Position numbers and translations under genes: made by a program. This document shows, piece by piece, positions 54,303 to 60,303 of a stretch of DNA of 60,303 nucleotides. Source of the DNA: Treponema sp. (GTDB taxonomy: Bacteria; Spirochaetota; Spirochaetia; Treponematales; Treponemataceae); the NCBI GenBank assembly GCA_024690865.1, contig JAILON010000022.1:1-60303 (forward strand). Direction: 5' to 3'. Under the pieces are notes generated by a model, which saw only the letters and a list, made by a program, of their open reading frames with translations, was not told where the DNA came from and ran no database searches. How positions within the stretch are numbered: position 1 is the stretch's first letter; every line of letters starts with the position of its first letter.

Positions 54303-55115
54303 ATGGCCAGCAGGACAAAAGAAAAACTGCCCAAGATACGGAATCTCCCCCTCTATGCCTACGGCTGCCTTGCCAAGCTCGTGGGGGCGGCGTTGTTTGC
54401 CGTCATCGCCTGTGTCACGGCCCTCGTCCTTCTGCTTTTCAGCCTGTTGCGGCGGCAGTGGCCGGTGTTCGGGAGGCTTTCCCGGAAGTTCGTCTCCCTT
54501 GCCTGCCGCCTGTATGTCTTTTTGCTCCGTTGCATCTTCTTCATGAAGCTGAAGCTGACGGACGAGGACAAAAAGAAGCTCAAGGCTCTTAAGTCCACGG
54601 TCATCGTCGCGAACCATCCTTCCATATTGGACATACCGCTCTTGCTTTCCCTTGTACCGGCAGCCTCCCTTATCATCCCCCCAAAATCCCGCTTCCCGCT
54701 GAGCCTGTTCAAGGATGCCTACACCGTGGCGGATTCATGGGATTCCCTGCTCATGGGATGCAGGAACACGGTTTCGCGCGGGGGGAACATCATCATCTTC
54801 CCGGAGCGGCACCTGACCCCGCGCTCGGGGACGAACCCCTACCGGCGGACGGCGGCCCGGCTCGCGCGGGAATGTGCCGCTGACTTGCAGCCCCTTTACA
54901 TCGGAGGGAGCGACAAGCGCGGCCTTGGAAGCCCCGCCGCCCCGCTCGCCTACTGCAGGTCGGGCATCTACCTCTATGAGCTCAAGCTGCTGCCCCCCAT
55001 CCTGCTGGCCGGGTACGTCCAGATGAAGGACCGGGAGGCTTCCGTCGCCGTCACCAAGAAAATCCACGACGAGATTTCCGCCGAAGCCTACCTGAGCGAC
55101 TACAGAATCGTCTGA
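54303..55115 (+). CDS. 1-acyl-glycerol-3-phosphate acyltransferase (PlsC-like)
   Basis: 270 aa. An N-terminal hydrophobic region (KLVGAALFAVIACVTALVLLLF) precedes the acyltransferase domain with NHPSILD (the H-x4-D motif), KSRFPLSLFKDA and the FPERHLTPRSGTNPY block (F-P-E-G-T-like, here with R-H in place of G-T). It acylates lysophosphatidic acid or a similar acceptor at the membrane. Two nt separate it from rsgA and its stop overlaps the next start (TGATG), so it is in the rsgA operon. Confidence 0.85.
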   Translation: MASRTKEKLPKIRNLPLYAYGCLAKLVGAALFAVIACVTALVLLLFSLLRRQWPVFGRLSRKFVSLACRLYVFLLRCIFFMKLKLTDEDKKKLKALKSTVIVANHPSILDIPLLLSLVPAASLIIPPKSRFPLSLFKDAYTVADSWDSLLMGCRNTVSRGGNIIIFPERHLTPRSGTNPYRRTAARLARECAADLQPLYIGGSDKRGLGSPAAPLAYCRSGIYLYELKLLPPILLAGYVQMKDREASVAVTKKIHDEISAEAYLSDYRIV

Positions 55116-55471
55116 TGAGCACCGTTTCCCTTGCGGAAAGAATTTATGCCGCCGTCCGTACGATTCCCCGGGGCAAAGTGGCCACATATTCCCAGATAGC
55201 TGCTCTCGCGGGCAACTGCAACTTGCGCCGCTACGTGGGGAACGTCCTGCACAAGAACCCGGACAACAGCATGACTCCCTGTCACCGGGTCGTCAATGCG
55301 AAGGGCTGCTGCTCGGGCAGCTTCGCGTTCGGCGGCCCCCGTGCACAGCAGGAGAAGCTGGAGACGGAAGGCGTTGCCTTTACCGCAGGCCATGTCGATA
55401 TGACCCGCTTCTGCATCACGGAAGACGACTTCCAGTGTATGGAGATGGAGATGGAAGAGCATGATGGATAG
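55115..55471 (+). CDS. Methylguanine methyltransferase-like DNA-binding domain protein (MGMT/Atl family)
   Basis: 118 aa, only the C-terminal DNA-binding part of Ada/Ogt proteins. IPRGKVATYSQIAALAGN is the HTH, followed by PCHRVVNAKG with C56 in the alkyl-acceptor position. Alkyltransferase-like proteins usually have Trp there, so retention of Cys leaves real repair activity possible. It has an extra acidic C-terminal tail (CMEMEMEEHDG). Coupled to plsC by TGATG overlap. Confidence 0.85.
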   Translation: MSTVSLAERIYAAVRTIPRGKVATYSQIAALAGNCNLRRYVGNVLHKNPDNSMTPCHRVVNAKGCCSGSFAFGGPRAQQEKLETEGVAFTAGHVDMTRFCITEDDFQCMEMEMEEHDG

Positions 55472-55507
55472 GATAATGCTAGTGCGGGCGGTTCCGCAGA
55501 GGGTGAA

Positions 55508-56950
55508 TTACCCGCAGTCCCAGTCTGCGGTTACGATTTTCTGGTTTTTACTTTTTGGTTTATCCGGGATTGTATATTTTAGTTTCCCAGCCTCTATTAA
55601 TGGGATGACATAATTGCTCATGAAATATGAGGGGTGTTTTTCATCGAAGCCGAATTCCTTTGCCAGGGATTCTTTTTTCCGTGGTTTTCCACAGAACGCA
55701 ATTATTTTTGTCTGTAAATCATTTGTTCTGATCGTCTTATTATACAGAGTGACTTTAAATGTTCCCCTTATGTTTTCAAATTTCGGCTCCATAAGTCCCG
55801 CTTTTTTCATTTCGGAATAAATGGTCGGTATGCCTGAATAACGGTTTTCCGTTTGATCGAGAATTTCCAATGCGGCCGCAATGAACGGATTCCGCACGTC
55901 AGCTTTTGTTTTCCCTAGGTTCTCAAGCGTGAGCCTGCCATAAAGTCCGCCTGGATTGGAAACCTCAATCCTGTCTGGGTACATTTCAAGATGAATAGGT
56001 TCATTCTCCGTATGGATGCTGTAATCCCGGTGAATCAGGGCATTTAAAATTATTTCACGGACTGCTTTTACAGGGTATTCGCCCACATCTTTCCTGTGGC
56101 CTGTCCCGTCGATTACCGTGGCTGTCGCCATATTCTGCTGGACGAATGCTATTGCAGTTTCCAGCATCTGTGGAATGGTTCCGTCAAGCCGCTTGTTCAC
56201 GATGAAGCGTTCTCCTTCTTCGCTTTCCTCCGCGTATTTTTTCGTCGCGCAAACGACTGCAACTATATCAAGGTTCGGAGAAAGGTACTGCGGATACTTT
56301 CCGAACAACATGATTCCGCAAACAGTAGGTCTGCCGTCTTTGTCAGAAAACCCGTTCAAATTTATGAGTGTTTTTTTGTCAAGGTTCATGAGGTTCGGCT
56401 TAAGGGAGACAGCCTTTGCGAAGAATCCGTCAAGCTGAATCTGATTGAAGATGGATTCGTCAATCCGTGGACTGATTCTAAGCTCATCTTCCGTTTTGTA
56501 TTTGAAGGAGTCATAGCTGTAGATTTCATATTCTGTCATCGGTAAATCTGCGTCACCGACTCTTATATACGACCCCTTGCTTTTCCCTCTTCCGGAGTAG
56601 AAACAGGGTTTGCTGATTGAATCCATTTCAGCGATTTCTGCCGCAAGTATGATTTTGCCTTCATATTCGCAGATGCTTATAAGAGGACGGACGGCGGGTT
56701 CCATTTCTTTTGACTGCTCGACGATTTTCTTTTCAAGCAGGTCCGGGTTCTTTACACCGCAGATTTCATATCCTGCTTTTTCGTCGATGCCGAACAGAAT
56801 GACACCTCCGTTCGTATTGGAAAAACTGGAAAAAGTGTCGTAGAGCTTTTCGGGGTAGCCCTCTTTCGCGCTTTTAATTTCGATTTCAGGGCTTTCACTT
56901 TTCCGCTTCTTGATGTTTCCGACAAGTTCTTTCAGTTCTTTTTCCTGCAT
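55508..56950 (-). CDS. AlbA_2/Schlafen-type putative DNA-binding protein with ATPase-like C-terminus
   Basis: 480 aa. N-terminal AlbA_2 domain: EIEIKSAKEG, then FSNTNGGVILFGIDEKAGYEICGV. The middle and C-terminal part is a HATPase_c_4-like domain (IILNALIHRDYSI, then DRIEVSNPGGLYG and NPFIAAALEILDQTENRYSGI), and it ends in a winged-helix-like stretch. The family is thought to be regulatory or defence-related. DNA here is visibly AT-richer than the neighbours, suggesting transfer. The final residues (DWDCG) are shared with the broken ywqG-like gene downstream of its own promoter. A TTTACGAAAAT repeat array precedes it. Confidence 0.85.
   Translation of the reverse strand: MQEKELKELVGNIKKRKSESPEIEIKSAKEGYPEKLYDTFSSFSNTNGGVILFGIDEKAGYEICGVKNPDLLEKKIVEQSKEMEPAVRPLISICEYEGKIILAAEIAEMDSISKPCFYSGRGKSKGSYIRVGDADLPMTEYEIYSYDSFKYKTEDELRISPRIDESIFNQIQLDGFFAKAVSLKPNLMNLDKKTLINLNGFSDKDGRPTVCGIMLFGKYPQYLSPNLDIVAVVCATKKYAEESEEGERFIVNKRLDGTIPQMLETAIAFVQQNMATATVIDGTGHRKDVGEYPVKAVREIILNALIHRDYSIHTENEPIHLEMYPDRIEVSNPGGLYGRLTLENLGKTKADVRNPFIAAALEILDQTENRYSGIPTIYSEMKKAGLMEPKFENIRGTFKVTLYNKTIRTNDLQTKIIAFCGKPRKKESLAKEFGFDEKHPSYFMSNYVIPLIEAGKLKYTIPDKPKSKNQKIVTADWDCG
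55512..55524. repeat. 13-bp direct repeat flanking the AlbA_2 module, left copy
   Basis: CCGCAGTCCCAGT, identical to 57130-57142. It encodes the last residues (WDCG) of the AlbA_2 protein on the minus strand. The pair brackets a 1.6-kb AT-richer segment. Confidence 0.7.
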
Positions 56951-56983
56951 AGAATCCTCTTCTTCATATTTCTATCATATTTT

Positions 56984-57078
56984 TACGAAAAAGGCAAAGA
57001 ATTAAGAAAGAAATGAGTAAATTACGAAAATATTTTATATTTTACGAAAATCTCTTGTGATTTACGAAATTTTTTACG
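56984..57078. repeat. TTTACGAAAAT repeat array upstream of the AlbA_2 gene
   Basis: TACG cores at 56984, 57023, 57043, 57063 and 57075. The middle three are spaced exactly 20 bp, the first is 39 bp away (about two units) and the last 12 bp. Full units read TTTACGAAAAT. The array covers the promoter region of the AlbA_2 gene (ATG at 56950); a TATGAT -10 candidate lies next to the first core. Confidence 0.8.
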
Positions 57079-57125
57079 AAAATGAAGGAAATTCCCATGC
57101 CCCGCATCGGGGGCATGGAGACAAA

Positions 57126-57338
57126 TCAGCCGCAGTCCCAGTTGTAGAGAATGTCGGAAAAGTCCCGGCGGCGCAGGGCATTCCGGTTGATGAAGAAGTC
57201 TGCCACGCCCGCATCGCCCCTCATAATGTCGCCCGCACCGGAATAGTCGCCGTCCATCTGGAAGAGCAGGGTGTCATGCCGGTCGTCAAGGGAGCACGGG
57301 TCGTACTGTGTAATCGAATATCTCCGGGGAATCTGCAA
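57126..57338 (-). pseudogene. C-terminal remnant of a YwqG/DUF1963-like protein
   Basis: The 70-codon open frame has no credible start (only TTG, no ribosome site). It contains LLFQMDGDYSGAGDIMRGD and ADFFINRNALRRRDFSDILY, followed by NWDCG. This is the pattern of the end of YwqG-family proteins, where L-L-Q-x-D-S is followed by M-W-G-D-x-G and a final F-S-x-V. The N-terminal two thirds are absent. The AlbA_2 module lies directly beside its 3' end. Confidence 0.6.
57130..57142. repeat. 13-bp direct repeat flanking the AlbA_2 module, right copy
   Basis: CCGCAGTCCCAGT, identical to 55512-55524, here encoding the end of the ywqG-like remnant in the same relative frame. Confidence 0.7.
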
Positions 57339-57364
57339 GCGAACCCTGTGGCAGAAGAATTCTT

Positions 57365-57393
57365 TTGCGTTTTCGTACTGGACGGGTTACAAT
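57365..57393 (+). promoter_or_regulatory. Leaderless promoter of the oxidoreductase gene
   Basis: TTGCGT, 17-bp spacer, TACAAT, then 6 nt to the ATG at 57400. No ribosome site. Confidence 0.7.
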
Positions 57394-57399
57394 GATACT

Positions 57400-58422
57400 A
57401 TGAAAGATTACGTGAGTTGGGCGATTATGGCCCCCGGAAGGATTGCCGCCAAGATGGCGGAAGCGATGAACGGCGAGGCGGCTGGGGGTAGGATACGGCT
57501 CCATGCAGTGGCGAGCAGGAATCAGGAGCGGGCGAAAGATTTTGCCGCACGGTGGAATTTCCAGAAGGCATACGGTTCCTATGAGGAGCTTCTTGCCGAC
57601 CCGGAAGTCGATGCGGTCTATGTCGCCAATCCCCATGCCTTTCACCTTGAGTCGGTCGTCGCCTGCCTTGAGGCAGGCAAGCATGTCCTCTGCGAGAAAC
57701 CGGCGGGCTGTTCCAGGGGACAGCTGGACAGGATGACCGCCCTCGCCCGCGACAAGAAGCGTTTCTTTATGGAAGCGATGTGGACGGCCTTCAACCCCTG
57801 CATTGCGGAAGTCCGCAGGGCGATACAGGAGGGGCTGATCGGTGAGGTAAAGAACGTGGACTCCCGCTTCTGCAACCGGAACCCCTACGACCCGGACGAC
57901 CGGAACTATTCGCCAGCCCTCGCGGGCGGGGCTTTGCTGGACCTGGGTATATACGACATCTACTTTGCCATGATGATTGCGGGCTTCTCGCCGGTTGCCT
58001 CCCGCAGCTCGCAGGTGCGGATGCTCGGCGGCGTGGACGCATGGAATTCCGTGAGCCTGACTTTCGGGAACGGAATCGCGACGAGCTTCCAGAGCGCGAT
58101 GGACCTGCCCTCCACAGGACCGACCCACGACGCGGTCATCTACGGGACAAAGGGCTTCATCACCGTGGAGAACTTCTTCATGACGCAGAAGGCCGATGTC
58201 TTTGTCTACACGAAAGAGGGCGGGAACGAGAGCGAGCTTGCCCGCGAAATCCGCTGCCCCTTTAAGACGAACGGCTACGAGTACGAGCTGGTCCATGCGA
58301 CGGACTGCATCCTTTCGGGCAAGACCGAATCCGACGTGCACGGCTTTGCGAAGTCCGAGGCCCTCTGCTCGGTGATGGACGCATTGCGCGCCGACTGGGG
58401 AATGAAGTACCCTTGGGAGTAG
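57400..58422 (+). CDS. Gfo/Idh/MocA family oxidoreductase
   Basis: 340 aa. N-terminal Rossmann fold (WAIMAPGRIAAKMAEAM, with the usual G-x-G-x-x-A region here as APGRIA), DAVYVANPHAFH, and the family motif AGKHVLCEKPAG with the catalytic Lys in EKP. The C-terminal alpha/beta domain has GGALLDLGIYDIYF with the conserved D-x-G-x-Y. Members oxidise sugars, polyols or related compounds with NAD(P). The specific substrate cannot be read. Leaderless start at 57400. Confidence 0.9.
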   Translation: MKDYVSWAIMAPGRIAAKMAEAMNGEAAGGRIRLHAVASRNQERAKDFAARWNFQKAYGSYEELLADPEVDAVYVANPHAFHLESVVACLEAGKHVLCEKPAGCSRGQLDRMTALARDKKRFFMEAMWTAFNPCIAEVRRAIQEGLIGEVKNVDSRFCNRNPYDPDDRNYSPALAGGALLDLGIYDIYFAMMIAGFSPVASRSSQVRMLGGVDAWNSVSLTFGNGIATSFQSAMDLPSTGPTHDAVIYGTKGFITVENFFMTQKADVFVYTKEGGNESELAREIRCPFKTNGYEYELVHATDCILSGKTESDVHGFAKSEALCSVMDALRADWGMKYPWE

Positions 58423-58540
58423 GGAAAGGAATGGTATAAGACCGGCAGGGTGGACTGGCGGGGGGGGGCGCTTCTGTGGTTCTTGGAACTGGGCATCCCA
58501 GCTGTCCCGCTGCCTGACATGGGGGCGTAAGAGGGGGCTT

Positions 58541-59191
58541 CTATGCCTCGTCTTCCCCTGGTAGCTTGAGTTTCTTCACGTCCGGCATCTCCACTATGCC
58601 GGGTCCGTTGTCTTCCTGCATGAACGCGAGGCTGTACAGGGGGTAGCTGTCGAAGCCCTTCCCCTGGCCCATGTTCGCGTCCGCGATTTTCATGGCCGGG
58701 TGCTCCCCGTATCTTTTGGGGTTTGCCAGCACGAATTTCATGCTCGTCGCCCGGTTGTTGCTGGATTTGCATTCCACGATGACGACCTTCCCGTCCTCCT
58801 CGAAGATGAAGCCTTTGACCCCGAGGAAACTTCCCGTGCACAGGACGTCGAACCTGCCGTCCATGTCCCAGTATTTGAGCGAGCTCCGCGCGTTGGGGCA
58901 GTCCTGTATCTCGTCCATGATGATGAGGGTCCTGCCGGGGACGAAGCGGGCCGACGGTTCCGCCGCCGAGATGGAAAGAACCATCCTGTCTATGTCGAAG
59001 TCGCCTTCAAACGCCCTGTGGACGGATTTGTTCGCCCTAAGGTCCAGGTATACCACGTTCTCGTAGAACTCGTTCCCGAACTTTTTCGCCGTGAAGGTCT
59101 TGCCAACCTGCCTCAGGCCCTTGAGGACAAGCGGATGATGAGGGCGGTTTTTCCATGCGGCAAGTTCGCCAAGAATATCCCGTTTAAGCAT
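58541..59191 (-). pseudogene. AAA/DUF4143 ATPase gene with large in-frame internal deletion
   Basis: 216 aa where family members have about 400-450. The start at 59191 (MLKRDILGELAAW) has AGGGG upstream. Walker A GLRQVGKTF (25-33) and Walker B LIIMDEIQD (89-97) with CTGSFLGV are normal. The sequence then jumps at about residue 124-128 straight into the nuclease-like end (FIFEEDGKVVIVECKSS), losing the whole middle and the first catalytic Asp while keeping E-x-K. The frame stays open, so a shortened protein may still be made. Two repeat arrays lie upstream. Confidence 0.75.
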
Positions 59192-59223
59192 ATGCGTTCC
59201 CCTTTGACCCCATTGTATACGAT

Positions 59224-59312
59224 TTTTGTCAAAATTCAAAGGGTTAGGCATACAAATTTTGCCATTTTTCAAAGGTAAAACCGGGTTGTTTTTGTCATTT
59301 TTCAAAGGTAAG
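59224..59312. repeat. Three 22-24 bp units at exactly 33 bp upstream of the truncated AAA gene
   Basis: TTTTGTCA-nTTTTCAAAGG-like units begin at 59224, 59257 and 59290. The last two read TTTTGCCATTTTTCAAAGGT and TTTTGTCATTTTTCAAAGGT. The array sits 33 bp above the ATG at 59191. Confidence 0.85.
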
Positions 59313-59376
59313 CCTTCCTGCCGCAGGCAGGGAATGCCTCTGAGGAGGGCACACAAAGCGCAGCAGACCATGGCAA

Positions 59377-59464
59377 CATCTGCAAACTTTCCGTTGTAGT
59401 ACTGTAAATTTTCTGTTACAGTACTGTAAATTTTCTGTTGCAGTACTGCTAAGCTTTCCTCAAA
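59377..59464. repeat. Four 22-bp units of the AACAGAAAATTTACA family (reverse orientation)
   Basis: Units start at 59377 (decayed), 59399, 59421 and 59443 (partial). The core TGTAAATTTTCTGTT is the exact reverse complement of the core in the nine-unit array at 37265-37456, and the joint CAGTACTG replaces CAATATTG. It lies between the 33-bp array and the small gene at 59535. Confidence 0.85.
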
Positions 59465-59487
59465 AAAGCTCGTTTCTGGCATGGAAC

Positions 59488-59517
59488 TTGCTAGGGGCGG
59501 GAAAAATGTGTTATAGT
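59488..59517 (+). promoter_or_regulatory. Promoter of the small antitoxin-like gene
   Basis: TTGCTA, 18-bp spacer, TATAGT, followed by a short leader with AAAGGAGGT before the ATG at 59535. Confidence 0.65.
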
Positions 59518-59534
59518 AAGGAAAGGAGGTCGAT

Positions 59535-59819
59535 ATGTCTTACGAAGCCATCGCAAAAGAAGCCGCCAGCCTTACGTTCGCGGAGCAGCTCAAGCTGATT
59601 GCCCTGCTCGCGAACCTCATGAATGCGAGCGAAGGCAAGAAGGAAACCGCCGCGCCGGTCAAGACGGATTACAGGGATACGTATCCCAAGGGATTCTTTG
59701 AACTGTTTGGTTCCATTGACGATCCGACATTCAAGGAACCAGAGGATATCCCACTTGAGCTTGATGATCAGGAATTCTCCAAAGTCAAGGGGCTTAAGAT
59801 AGAGGACTGGACAAAGTAG
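59535..59819 (+). CDS. Small antitoxin-like protein, 94 aa
   Basis: MSYEAIAKEAASLTFAEQLK followed by a leucine-rich LIALLANLM is an amphipathic helical start often seen in orphan antitoxin-type small proteins. The second half is acidic and likely disordered (PTFKEPEDIPLELDDQEF). AAAGGAGGT lies 5 nt before the ATG. No toxin gene follows; the next gene is 180 nt away and unrelated. It could be a solitary antitoxin or a regulatory adaptor. Family not certain. Confidence 0.55.
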   Translation: MSYEAIAKEAASLTFAEQLKLIALLANLMNASEGKKETAAPVKTDYRDTYPKGFFELFGSIDDPTFKEPEDIPLELDDQEFSKVKGLKIEDWTK

Positions 59820-59923
59820 TCCCCCCAACATCCCCCTCCCCCATCCCCCCCTCCACCGTAAAACTGTGACCAAAATATCATTGTCAAAAATGCAAGTCAC
59901 AATGTTTTTTTTCACAGGTATGA

Positions 59924-59929
59924 TATAAT
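59924..59929 (+). promoter_or_regulatory. Extended -10 element of the right-edge gene, overlapping a terminator
   Basis: TGATATAAT contains a perfect TATAAT with an upstream TGn. The expected transcription start (about 59936) lies inside the left arm of the hairpin at 59930-59973, so transcripts from here cannot form it. Confidence 0.55.
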
Positions 59930-59973
59930 AATGGGATTGTTCGCTCGGAAACGGGCGTGCCATCCCATTTTTT
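59930..59973 (+). terminator. Terminator hairpin with GAAA tetraloop
   Basis: AATGGGAT pairs with ATCCCATT, then a symmetric TGTT/TGCC internal loop, then CGCTCG-GAAA-CGGGCG, followed by six T. It can end transcription from the antitoxin-like gene at 59535. The GNRA loop and regular internal loop also make a structured RNA element conceivable. Confidence 0.65.
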
Positions 59974-59997
59974 ATTCATACGGCATAAGGAGGCTCT

Positions 59998-60303
59998 ATG
60001 AAAAAGCGTAAGATGATGAAGCTGGGCATGTTCGCCCTGACGATGCTGCTGGCGGGGACGGCATTCGCCCAGAGCTCGAAGCTCAAAAGCGCGGTGAAGG
60101 ACGACTTCGTCACCATCTCCGGGGGAAGGCTGGACCCCTATATGATTATGAAGACCGAAGTTCCCCAGTGGATGTACAAGGAGGTCATGGGGGACAACCC
60201 GTCCAAGTGGAAGAACAACAACAACCCCGCCGAAAGCATGGGCGTGTACAACGCGGTGGCCTTCTGCAACAAGCTGAGCCTGCTGATGGGGCTTACGCCG
60301 GTC
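59998..60303 (+). CDS. Formylglycine-generating-enzyme-like (SUMF1-type) exported protein, partial
   Basis: The first 102 codons, cut by the window end. AAGGAGG lies 6 nt before the ATG. A signal peptide is clear: MKKRKMMKLGMFALTMLLAG, cleavage after TAFA (TAFA-QS). Then VTISGGRLDPYMIMKTEVPQ and WMYKEVMGDNPSKWK match the start of the SUMF1/FGE-sulfatase domain, where the usual text is F-M-M-G followed by E-V-T-x-x-x-Y and NPS. Next are the AFCNKLS segment and GLTPV. In Treponema such proteins are common surface or periplasmic proteins, not necessarily true FGE; the catalytic cysteines lie beyond the window. Confidence 0.8.
   Translation, partial: MKKRKMMKLGMFALTMLLAGTAFAQSSKLKSAVKDDFVTISGGRLDPYMIMKTEVPQWMYKEVMGDNPSKWKNNNNPAESMGVYNAVAFCNKLSLLMGLTPV

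Overview
The window reads as chromosomal DNA of a Treponema-like, host-associated spirochaete with fairly high GC. This assignment is inferred from the gene set and protein style (AAA-ATPase/PD-(D/E)XK proteins, solo groEL, a truncated-CTD ParC, formylglycine-generating-enzyme-like lipoprotein start at the right edge, many leaderless promoters). No rRNA or tRNA gene is present to confirm it. Most genes are housekeeping or envelope functions in short operons, separated by accessory islets rich in repeats.

Layout. 0-5.4 kb is accessory: the 3' end of an IS256-type transposase, a tandem duplication of a small unknown gene, a DUF2779 nuclease-like protein and an AAA-ATPase-like/PD-(D/E)XK protein. 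5.5-12 kb holds a TIM-barrel glycosidase-like protein, a PIN/Phd toxin-antitoxin pair, an orphan MacB-type permease, a GNAT acetyltransferase, and a lipoprotein-patatin pair. 12-17.3 kb carries groEL and two tandem LuxR-type regulators without receiver domains. 17.8-25.6 kb has a pentapeptide protein with a metallo-beta-lactamase-fold protein, a YdjC deacetylase with a fold-III decarboxylase, and a zinc-ribbon protein-ppx-ppk1 polyphosphate group.

25.7-36.1 kb is one seven-gene minus-strand operon and the most interesting metabolic unit. In transcription order it encodes two LptF/LptG-like membrane proteins (one with a large helical insert), a 911-residue fusion of a YidC/Oxa1 insertase to a sulfatase/LTA-synthase-type phosphotransferase, a CDP-glycerol glycerophosphotransferase, a cytidylyltransferase-PEP mutase fusion whose mutase catalytic loop is missing, a phosphonoacetaldehyde reductase and a phosphonopyruvate decarboxylase. 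Together they suggest synthesis, activation and surface attachment of a 2-hydroxyethylphosphonate-type group on an envelope polymer or lipid.

36.2-44.2 kb has a phased cluster of DnaA-box-like sites, a STAS protein, a fucose-isomerase-family enzyme, small membrane proteins, a histidine phosphatase, a YigZ-family protein and parC. 44.2-60.3 kb mixes housekeeping genes (trkH, a hybrid histidine kinase, malQ, rsgA-plsC-MGMT-like, a Gfo/Idh/MocA oxidoreductase) with AAA/DUF4143 and AlbA_2 ATPase genes.

The strongest unexplained pattern is that the AAA/DUF4143, AlbA_2 and AAA-ATPase-like genes each have an upstream array of tandem or phased repeats. Each array has its own sequence, and the periods are 20, 22, 33 or 34 bp, close to whole helical turns. 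In at least two cases the repeats overlap the promoter. One 22-bp repeat family occurs both at a truncated AAA gene (59.4 kb) and as an orphan array (37.3 kb). Other structure not explained by genes: a 45-46 bp dispersed palindrome family, a 211-bp element with long inverted ends, at least five leaderless or nearly leaderless promoters, and an AT-richer AlbA_2 module flanked by 13-bp direct repeats within the end of a broken ywqG-like gene.
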